Source: Lysobacter_F sp035645555 (lineage in GTDB: Bacteria > Pseudomonadota > Gammaproteobacteria > Xanthomonadales > Xanthomonadaceae). From it: 29,201 bases of DNA. This document shows positions 6,040 to 12,944 of this stretch, one piece after another; position 1 is the first letter of the stretch; each line of letters starts with the position of its first letter. A program made the translations under genes and the position numbers. The DNA is taken from assembly GCA_035645555.1 (NCBI GenBank), contig DASQMI010000048.1:1-29201 (forward strand), written 5' to 3'. The notes beneath the pieces are model-generated. The model had not been told where the DNA came from, did not search any database, and saw nothing but the letters and a program-made list of their open reading frames with translations.

Positions 6040-9000
6040 ATGACCTATAAGACCACCAAGCTCCGCGACGCGATCACCTTCGCGCTCGCCGTGGGCGCCA
6101 CTACGGTCGCGGGTACCGGCGTCGCGTTCGCCCAGGAAGGGCAGGACGATCCGGCCACCCTGGACCGCGTCGAAGTCACGGGCTCGCGCATCAAGCGCGT
6201 AGATACCGAGACTTCCCAGCCGATCCTCACCCTCGACCGCCAGGCGATCGAAAGCACCGGCGTCACCTCCATCGGCGACGTGCTGCAGCAGATCTCGACC
6301 AGCGGTGCCGCGCTGAACACCACGTTCAACAATGGTGGTAACGGTCAGACCCAGATCGACCTGCGCAACCTCGGCTCCAACCGCACGCTGGTGCTGGTCA
6401 ACGGCCGCCGTTGGGTCACCGGCCTGGGCGGCGCGGTCGACCTGAACACGATCCCGCTGGCCGCGGTCGAGCGCGTCGAAGTGTTGAAGGACGGCGCCTC
6501 GGCGATTTACGGCTCCGACGCCATCGCCGGCGTGGTGAACATCATCACCCGCCAGAACTTCGAAGGGGCGTCGGCCTCGGCGTTCATCGGCACGACCAGT
6601 GAAGGCGACGGCACGCAGCAGGCGTACGACTTCATCGTCGGCGGCGGCTCCGACCGCTTCAACGCGATGATCGGTGCCAACTACGTCAAGCAGGAGCCGA
6701 TCTTCGCGGGCGACCGTGAGATCTCGGCGGTGCCGGCGTTCGGCCTGCCGGGCAACAACGTGCTCGCCGGCGCGTCGTCGACCAGCCGCTTCGGCCGCTT
6801 CGACTACCCGACCCAGGGTCCGGGTCAGTTCACGCTGCTTCCGGGCGCGCAGGGCTGCCCGAACAACGTCGTGTGCAGCACGGTGCCGGGCATCCTCGGC
6901 CAGTTCGGCGCGTTCAGCATCACCACCGGCGGCTTCAACTTCGCGCCGGAGAACTACCTGTCGACGCCGCAGGAGCGCATCGGCATCTTTGGCCAGGCGC
7001 GCTTCGACATCACCGACTCGATCGCCGTCAAGGCTGAGGTGATGTACAACGAGCGCCGCTCCGAGCAGTACCTGGCACCGCAGCCGGTCAGCTGGGGCGA
7101 GACGCTGCCGCCGGGCTTCAACGCGCCGACGTCGCTGGCGTACACGTTCAACCTGTCGCAGTTCAGCATCTACAACCCGTTCGGCGTCGACATCACCCGC
7201 GTCCAGATCCGCATGCCGACGTTCTCGCCGCGGCGGTTCTTCCAGGACGTCGACACGTTCCGTTTTGCCGGCGCGATCGAAGGCAGCTTCGAGCTGGGCG
7301 AGCGCTATTTCGCCTGGGACGTCGGCACCTCATACACCGACAACAACGAGACCGACGTTACCTACGGCCTGCAGAACCTTGCCCGCATCCGTGACGCCGT
7401 CGGCCCGTCGATGATCGTCAACGGCGTGCCGATCTGTGTGCGCGTGCCGGGCGATGCGACGACGGTGATCAACGGCTGCGTGCCGCTCAACGTGATGGGC
7501 AATGCGGAAGACATCACGCCTGAGATGATCAACTACATCAACTACGTCGACCACGCCACGATCAACGACGAGCAGAAGTCGTACTTCGCCAACCTCTCGG
7601 GCGAGATCGCGGAGCTGCCAGGCGGCATGCTGGCGTTCGCGACCGGCTATGAGCATCGCGAAGTCAACGGCAACTTCCAGCCGGACGCGCTGGCCTCCTC
7701 GGGCCTGACCACAGGCAGCCAGTCGACCGCGACGGCCGGTGGCTACACCGTCGACGAGTTCTTCGCCGAGCTGAGCATCCCGCTGCTGAAGGACATCCCG
7801 GGCGCCGACCTGCTCGAGTTCTCGGTCGCCGCGCGTTACTCGGATTACTCGACGTTCGGCGACACCCTGAACCCGAAGTTCGGTTTCAAGTGGAAGCCGT
7901 TCGAGGACCTGCTGGTTCGCGGTAACTGGAGCAAGGGCTTCCGTGCGCCGTCCATCAACGAGCTGTTCGCCGGCCAGGCAGACAACTTCCCGACCCTGTA
8001 CGATCCCTGCGATGCGATCAACCTGTACGCCGCGGCGGCCACCGGTCAGCTGAGCCCGGCGGCGCTGGCCGCGGTGACGGCAAACTGCGTCGCGGACGGC
8101 GTCCCCGCCGATTACTCGCAGCCGAACCCGCAGATCCGCACCACGGTCGGCGGCAACCCGAACCTGCAGCCGGAAACCTCGACCTCCCGCACGCTGGGTC
8201 TAGTCTGGAGCCCGGGCTTCGCGCCGGGCCTCAGCATGAGCCTCGACTGGTGGAAGATCGAGATCGAGGATCCGATCCAGGCGGTCGGCATCCAGCAGGC
8301 GATCGACGACTGCTACCTGGCTCTCCCGACCGAGCGTGACGCGTTCGCGTGCTCGCTGATCACGCGCGATCCGACCACCGGCGACGTCGCCGACGTCAAC
8401 GCGACGCTGACCAACCAGGGTAGCGCCGACATCGAAGGCTACGACTTCACCGTCGACTACGCGTTCGAGACCGGCGTCGGCAAGTTCTCGATCAACTGGG
8501 ACAACTCGTACATCAGCAAGTACGAGACCCGCATCTCCGACGCCTCCGATCCGGTGTCGCGCGTGGGCAATTACTCCACCTTCTTCCCGGTGTGGCGCCT
8601 GCGCTCGAACATCAGCGTGGGCTGGGAGCGCGGCGACTGGGATGCGTCGCTGAAGGGCCGCTGGTACTCGGCGCTGGACGAGGACTGCAGCGGCGTAGCC
8701 GTCGTGGCCCTCTATACGGGCACGCCGGAGTTCGAGAACCTCTGCTCCGATCCGAACGTGCCGGCCGAGGACTTCACCGGCGCACCGGTCCGTCGCATCG
8801 AGAACGAACTCGAGGCGACCATGTACTGGGACGCCCAGGTCGGCGTGAAGCTGCCGTGGAACGCCCGCGTCTCGGTCGGCATCAACAACCTGTTCGACGA
8901 GGATCCGCCGGTGTCGTACCAGGCGTTCGCGAACAGCTTCGACCCGCAGTACGAACTGCCGGGCCAGTTCTACTACCTGCGGTACGACCAGAAGTTCTGA
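6040..9000 (+). CDS. TonB-dependent outer-membrane receptor 2
   Basis: 986 residues, homologous along its length to the receptor just upstream. Signal peptide about 1-32 (starts MTYKTTKLRDAITFALAVG, ends AFAQ), TonB-box-like TLDRVEVTG at 40-48, plug with VERVEVLKDGASAIYGSDAI, barrel motif RYSDYSTFGDTLNPKFGFKW, SKGFRAPSINELFAG, and terminal RYDQKF ending in Phe. Plug and barrel motifs are conserved between the two, whereas extracellular-loop segments differ in length and content, suggesting an old duplication with changed ligand specificity. The start at 6040 is set by GGAGAGAGAG immediately upstream. A terminator lies between it and the downstream sulfotransferase, so any functional link is by proximity rather than shared message. 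The substrate is unknown. Confidence 0.93.
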   Translation: MTYKTTKLRDAITFALAVGATTVAGTGVAFAQEGQDDPATLDRVEVTGSRIKRVDTETSQPILTLDRQAIESTGVTSIGDVLQQISTSGAALNTTFNNGGNGQTQIDLRNLGSNRTLVLVNGRRWVTGLGGAVDLNTIPLAAVERVEVLKDGASAIYGSDAIAGVVNIITRQNFEGASASAFIGTTSEGDGTQQAYDFIVGGGSDRFNAMIGANYVKQEPIFAGDREISAVPAFGLPGNNVLAGASSTSRFGRFDYPTQGPGQFTLLPGAQGCPNNVVCSTVPGILGQFGAFSITTGGFNFAPENYLSTPQERIGIFGQARFDITDSIAVKAEVMYNERRSEQYLAPQPVSWGETLPPGFNAPTSLAYTFNLSQFSIYNPFGVDITRVQIRMPTFSPRRFFQDVDTFRFAGAIEGSFELGERYFAWDVGTSYTDNNETDVTYGLQNLARIRDAVGPSMIVNGVPICVRVPGDATTVINGCVPLNVMGNAEDITPEMINYINYVDHATINDEQKSYFANLSGEIAELPGGMLAFATGYEHREVNGNFQPDALASSGLTTGSQSTATAGGYTVDEFFAELSIPLLKDIPGADLLEFSVAARYSDYSTFGDTLNPKFGFKWKPFEDLLVRGNWSKGFRAPSINELFAGQADNFPTLYDPCDAINLYAAAATGQLSPAALAAVTANCVADGVPADYSQPNPQIRTTVGGNPNLQPETSTSRTLGLVWSPGFAPGLSMSLDWWKIEIEDPIQAVGIQQAIDDCYLALPTERDAFACSLITRDPTTGDVADVNATLTNQGSADIEGYDFTVDYAFETGVGKFSINWDNSYISKYETRISDASDPVSRVGNYSTFFPVWRLRSNISVGWERGDWDASLKGRWYSALDEDCSGVAVVALYTGTPEFENLCSDPNVPAEDFTGAPVRRIENELEATMYWDAQVGVKLPWNARVSVGINNLFDEDPPVSYQAFANSFDPQYELPGQFYYLRYDQKF

Positions 9001-9022
9001 TCGTTCCTTGGCTTCTCACCTC

Positions 9023-9051
9023 AGAAGGCCCCGCAAGGGGCCTTCTTTTTT
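9023..9051 (+). terminator. Intrinsic terminator after receptor 2
   Basis: Perfect 10-bp stem AGAAGGCCCC (9023-9032) and GGGGCCTTCT (9037-9046) with a GCAA tetraloop and a T run to 9051. Confidence 0.93.
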
Positions 9052-9102
9052 GGCGCGCGTCTTCTCTTTGCTACGCTTGGGACCGACCCCGGAGGCGAGT
9101 GG

Positions 9103-10677
9103 ATGAGCGCGGTTGCCCTGCTGGAGAAGGCGAAGAAACTGATGGAGCGGCGCCAGGTGGGCGATTCGCTCGCGACTTATCGCGCGCTGACGGCGGAGTT
9201 CCCGCGCTATGCCGAAGGCTGGTTCCATCGCAGCGGTACCGAGAGCGGGCTCGGCCATGCGCTGTCCGCCGTTGCTGCGGCCAGGGAAGCCGTCGCGCTG
9301 GAGCCCGGCAATACCCTGTATCGCGCGCATCTGGCGCAGATGCAGGTGAATTACGGCTTCTGGGGCGATGCCATCGCGACGCTCGGGCCGCTGCTGGCGC
9401 ATGCCCCCAACAAGTTTGATGCCCGGATCGCCAACACCGTCGGCTCGGTGCTGTCGCTGTGCGGGCTCGAGGACCAGGCGCAACCGTGGTTCGCCGCCGC
9501 CGCAACCGCGGCGCCGCAGAACCCGATCTACGGCTACAACCATGCCCAAGGTCTGCTGCACTGCGGTCAGCCCGACGCCGCCCGCGACGCATTTTTGAAG
9601 CTCGTCGGCCGGTTTCCGCATTACGCCAAGGCGCTCTGGTCGCTCAGCACGTTCGAGGGCAAGGCCGGCGGCCAGGCTAGGCTCGACCAGCTGCGCGCCG
9701 CGCTGGCGAACGCGGCCAGCCCAATGGACGAGATCCTCTGCTGCTATGCCCTGTTCAACGTGCTCGACGCGCTCGATCGCCGCGGCGAGGCGTTCTTCGA
9801 GCTCGAGAGCGGAATGCGCCTGCAGCGCGCACGCATCCGCTACGACGGCCAGGATCTCGTGCGGATGAGCCAGCTTCCGGCGGCAGCCGAGCGCCTGTCG
9901 GGCACGCGCGTGCAGGCCGGCGAGGACGACGCCTGCCCGATTTTCATCGTCGGCCTGCCGCGTTCCGGCACGACGCTGGTCGAGCGCATCATCAGCAATC
10001 ACCCCGATGTCGCCCAGGGCGGCGAGTTGTTCTGCTTCGCGGCCGCGTTGCATGAGCGGCTGGGGGTGGAATCCGGTGCCGGGGCCATCCTCTCGTCGGT
10101 ACCGGGCGAGCTGATCGAGCGCGAGCTCGACATCGCCGGCGTCGGCGCACGCTACCTGGGACTGACCGCCTACAAGCGCGGCGAACGCCGGTTCCTCACC
10201 GACAAGTTCCCGTTCAATTTCCTGCTGGTCCCCTGGATTGCGCATGCTCTGCCGCAGGCGCGGATCCTGCACGTCTACCGCGACCCGATGGACACGTGCT
10301 TCAGCAATCTCAAGCACCTGTTCGCGCGCAGCTACGGCGCTTCGTATTCGCAGGAGGACATGGGCCGCTACTACGACGCCTATCACCGGCTCATGCGGAC
10401 CTGGGACACGCTGGTCCCGGGGCGCGTCCTGCAAGTGAAGTACGAGGACCTGGTCGCCGACCCGCAGGCGATGACCGCGCGGATACTGGACTTCTGCGGG
10501 CTGCCGCCCGCGCCAGAGGCGTGGCGGGTCGAGCGCAACGCCAAGCCGGTCGCGACCGCATCGACGATGCAGGTGCGTCAGCCCATCAACGCGCGCGGCA
10601 TCGGCGCGTGGCGCCGCTACGAGCGCGAGCTGCAACCGCTCGTCCGCTTCTTCGCCAGCCACCCCCACCCCGCCTGA
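9103..10677 (+). CDS. Tetratricopeptide-repeat sulfotransferase
   Basis: 524 residues. The N-terminal half (about 1-230) is helical TPR-like repeats (DSLATYRALTAEFPRYAEGW, SAVAAAREAVALEPGNTLYR). The C-terminal half is a PAPS-dependent sulfotransferase: 5'-phosphosulfate loop IVGLPRSGTTLVERI near 282-296 and 3'-phosphate site HVYRDPMDTCFSN near 390-402. NHPDVAQGGEL follows the loop, and its Glu (about 308) sits where tyrosylprotein sulfotransferases place their catalytic Glu (my alignment from memory). It should transfer sulfate to a hydroxyl on a protein, peptide or small molecule; with no signal peptide it acts in the cytosol. The ATG at 9103 has GGAGG 7 bases upstream; TACGCT at about 9072-9077 may be the -10. 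Eleven bp separate it from the oxygenase downstream, so the two are probably co-transcribed. Confidence 0.88.
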   Translation: MSAVALLEKAKKLMERRQVGDSLATYRALTAEFPRYAEGWFHRSGTESGLGHALSAVAAAREAVALEPGNTLYRAHLAQMQVNYGFWGDAIATLGPLLAHAPNKFDARIANTVGSVLSLCGLEDQAQPWFAAAATAAPQNPIYGYNHAQGLLHCGQPDAARDAFLKLVGRFPHYAKALWSLSTFEGKAGGQARLDQLRAALANAASPMDEILCCYALFNVLDALDRRGEAFFELESGMRLQRARIRYDGQDLVRMSQLPAAAERLSGTRVQAGEDDACPIFIVGLPRSGTTLVERIISNHPDVAQGGELFCFAAALHERLGVESGAGAILSSVPGELIERELDIAGVGARYLGLTAYKRGERRFLTDKFPFNFLLVPWIAHALPQARILHVYRDPMDTCFSNLKHLFARSYGASYSQEDMGRYYDAYHRLMRTWDTLVPGRVLQVKYEDLVADPQAMTARILDFCGLPPAPEAWRVERNAKPVATASTMQVRQPINARGIGAWRRYERELQPLVRFFASHPHPA

Positions 10678-10688
10678 AACCCGCTGCC

Positions 10689-11360
10689 ATGACGTTCAAG
10701 CTGTTCCCCCTGTTCGCGGTGCCGGTGGCGCAGGCGATCCACCCGGACGCCGAGCGGCTGAATGCGGAGCTCAAGACCCTGCTGCTGGCCCGCGAGGCCG
10801 AAGGCGAGCGCTACGCGAACCCCCATCCGTCGCTGACGTTGCAGCCGGGCGTGTTCGAGAGCGACTTCAACCTGTTCTCGTGGCCGGATCCCTGCGTGCA
10901 GCGCCTGCGGCAGTTCTGCTGGGCGATGCTCGGCCAGGCCGTGCAGCAGGCGAACGCGTATACCGCCGCCGAGATGGCGCGCCTGCAGATCTTTTCCCAC
11001 ACCTGGTTCCACGTCACCCGCCACGGCGGTTTCACGATCCTGCACACCCATCCGATGGCGTCGTGGTCGGGCGTGTATTGCGTGGCCCCCGGGGAGATGC
11101 CGGCGGACCGTCCCGAATCCGGCGTCTTGCGGTTCCACAACCCGCACCACTACGCCAACTACTTCATGGACGCCGGCAACCTCAGGCTCCAGAAGCCGTA
11201 TAGCCACGGCACCTGGAACGTGCGCTTCCAGCCCGGCCAGCTGGTCCTGTTCCCGTCCTGGCTGCAGCACGAAGTGCTGCCGTTCTACGGCAGCGACGAG
11301 CGCATCACCATCGCATTCAACTGCTGGTTCTCGATGCGGGAAGATGGCGTCGCCGGTTGA
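10689..11360 (+). CDS. Putative 2OG-Fe(II) oxygenase, TIGR02466-like
   Basis: 223 residues. It resembles the TIGR02466 family of putative 2-oxoglutarate/Fe(II) oxygenases: LHTHPMASWSGVYCV (about 118-132; H119 and H121 are candidate metal ligands), SGVLRFHNP, then LVLFPSWLQHEVLPFYGSDE with a distal His near 194 and the 2OG-binding Arg near 205 (ERITIAFN). It presumably hydroxylates a protein, peptide or small molecule in the cytosol; members are largely uncharacterised. It starts 11 bp after the TPR-sulfotransferase stop, and its last 17 bp overlap the next sulfotransferase gene, so the three are likely one operon. The fold call is good and the substrate unknown. Confidence 0.8.
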   Translation: MTFKLFPLFAVPVAQAIHPDAERLNAELKTLLLAREAEGERYANPHPSLTLQPGVFESDFNLFSWPDPCVQRLRQFCWAMLGQAVQQANAYTAAEMARLQIFSHTWFHVTRHGGFTILHTHPMASWSGVYCVAPGEMPADRPESGVLRFHNPHHYANYFMDAGNLRLQKPYSHGTWNVRFQPGQLVLFPSWLQHEVLPFYGSDERITIAFNCWFSMREDGVAG

Positions 11361-12360
11361 CGTCGCCGACCCGGGCTGGTTCCTGTTCGACTACCGGCCC
11401 GAGCACGACCGCTTCGCGTTCGCGCGCGTTCCGCTGGAGCGGTTGACGCGTTCGGCATTCCTTGACCAGCGGCTTGCGCTCGACGAAGCGCCGGTGGCGC
11501 TGGATGCGGGCAGTGTGCTCGCGGATCTGCCGACGCCCCTCGCTTCACCCGCGCTGCTGTTCCACACCGCGTTCTGCGGTTCGACCTTGCTCGCGCGCGC
11601 ACTCGACGCGCCACCGGATGCGGTGTCGCTGAAGGAGCCGCTGGCGCTGCATTCGCTCGGACGCGCGGCACTGCGGACCGGGTGGAGCGAACCGCTGCCT
11701 GCGCGCCTGCGTGCCGCGCTTACACTGCTCGCACGCCCGTGGACTCCGGACGGCCGCGTCCTGCTGAAGCCCGCCAACCAGGCCAACGGCCTGCTCCCGC
11801 ACATCCTGGCCGCCGCGCCGGACGCGCGCGCGATCCTGCTCTACAGCGACCTGCGCGAGTTCATCGTGTCGTGCCTGAAGAAGGGGCCGGAAGCGGAGAC
11901 CCGGGTGCGCTGGATGGCGCAGGCGCTGCTGCCGTTCACCACGCTGCCGGCACGGCTGGGGCTCGACGTGCGCACTCCGTTCAACCTGGTCGAGTCCTGT
12001 GCGCTCGCCTGGTACGCGCAGATCGAGCTCTACGCCGACGCGCTGGCGAACGACCGGAGCGATCGCCTGCGCAGCCTCGATCTCGACACCATGCTCGCCG
12101 CGCCTGCGGACGTCGTCGATGCGTGCGCGGCCTGGCTGGGGCTATCGGGGCAGGACGTTGCCGCGCGCGCGGCGCGCGTGTTCGGCCGTAATTCCAAGAC
12201 CGACGCGCCGTACGACCCCTTGAAGCGCGCGGCCGAGCGCGACGAAGTCCTGCGCGAGTACGGCCCGCTAGTGGACAGCGCGGTGGGGTGGGCGCAGGCG
12301 ACGGTGGGTGCGGTGGCGGTGCAACCCGCCGACTGGAAGCCGCTGCTTCCCACGCGCTAG
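11344..12360 (+). CDS. P-loop sulfotransferase-like protein
   Basis: 338 residues. HTAFCGSTLLARAL (74-87) fits the 5'-phosphosulfate loop in a modified form (Cys-Gly-Ser-Thr in place of Arg-Ser-Gly-Thr). SLKEPLAL (about 95-102) is the usual conserved region after the loop, and LLYSDLREFIVSCLKKG (165-181) fits the 3'-phosphate site with its Arg and Ser. The N-terminal 70 residues (WFLFDYRPEHDRFAFARVP and on) are not a recognised domain and there is no signal peptide. The ATG at 11344 lies inside the oxygenase gene, giving a 17-bp overlap that suggests translational coupling. The stop shares a CTAG tetranucleotide with the convergent oxygenase gene. It could instead be an inactive or differently specific nucleotide-binding relative; the altered loop makes substrate and activity uncertain. 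Confidence 0.72.
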   Translation: MASPVDVADPGWFLFDYRPEHDRFAFARVPLERLTRSAFLDQRLALDEAPVALDAGSVLADLPTPLASPALLFHTAFCGSTLLARALDAPPDAVSLKEPLALHSLGRAALRTGWSEPLPARLRAALTLLARPWTPDGRVLLKPANQANGLLPHILAAAPDARAILLYSDLREFIVSCLKKGPEAETRVRWMAQALLPFTTLPARLGLDVRTPFNLVESCALAWYAQIELYADALANDRSDRLRSLDLDTMLAAPADVVDACAAWLGLSGQDVAARAARVFGRNSKTDAPYDPLKRAAERDEVLREYGPLVDSAVGWAQATVGAVAVQPADWKPLLPTR

Positions 12361-12944
12361 GCGGCGACGATGCGCTCGAACTTGATCGCCATCGTGTAGC
12401 GCGGCGCGTAGCAGATGCGATGCGGCGGCCGCCCGGCATGCTTGATCCGGCCGTCGAACACCACCAGCCTTCCTGGCCGCGGCCGCACCGCACAGGCGAT
12501 CTCGTCCTGCGCGTCGTAGAACACGGTCTCGCCGCCCCACTCCACGTCCCAGCGCTCGCACAGGTACCACAGCGCGGTCAGGTCGTGCTGGTCGGGCAGG
12601 CAATCGGTGTGGGTGAACAGCATGTCCCCGTAGCTCGCCACGTTCGTGTAGGCGCGATACGGGCGGTACGCCTGGCCCGCGGCGGCGAAGCCCGCCACCG
12701 CGCGCCGGGTCAGCTCGAAGATCGGCTGGCGCACCAGCGCGTCGATCTTGATCTCGGTCGCCCAGTGCCGGTACTCGGCCGTCTCCGGACGCGCGATCTC
12801 GGTACGGGTGAACGCCGCGCGCGACAGCGCGGCGACGTACTGTTCGACGTTCGCGAGCAGACCGTCGTAGATGCACAGGCGCCGCCCGTCCACCCGCACC
12901 TCGCGGTCGGGCGCAAGCGCGACGGGCGGCGCTGCGGTGGTCAT
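12357..12944 (-). CDS. 2OG-Fe(II) oxygenase, prolyl-hydroxylase-like
   Basis: 195 residues. A double-stranded beta-helix dioxygenase with the HxD...H...R pattern: HTD at 112-114 (FTHTDCLPD), distal His 169 (GRIKHAGRPP) and Arg 182 for 2-oxoglutarate (APRYTMAIKF). It also has VEWGGETVFYDAQDE and RPGRLVVFDG, typical of prolyl-4-hydroxylase-like enzymes. No signal peptide, so cytosolic. The ATG (12944-12942) shares one base with the TGA stop of pckG (TGATG), so translation is probably coupled to pckG. Its 3' end is convergent with the sulfotransferase gene, overlapping by 4 bp. A long open frame continues upstream to 13571 inside pckG, but protein similarity starts only at this ATG. The substrate is unknown. 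Confidence 0.82.
   Translation of the reverse strand: MTTAAPPVALAPDREVRVDGRRLCIYDGLLANVEQYVAALSRAAFTRTEIARPETAEYRHWATEIKIDALVRQPIFELTRRAVAGFAAAGQAYRPYRAYTNVASYGDMLFTHTDCLPDQHDLTALWYLCERWDVEWGGETVFYDAQDEIACAVRPRPGRLVVFDGRIKHAGRPPHRICYAPRYTMAIKFERIVAA

Noticed and set aside
9001..9102. Search for a RaxX-like small sulfated peptide gene between receptor 2 and the TPR-sulfotransferase
   Set aside because: The gap holds only the terminator, a -10-like element and the ribosome site; no short open frame with a suitable start was seen.
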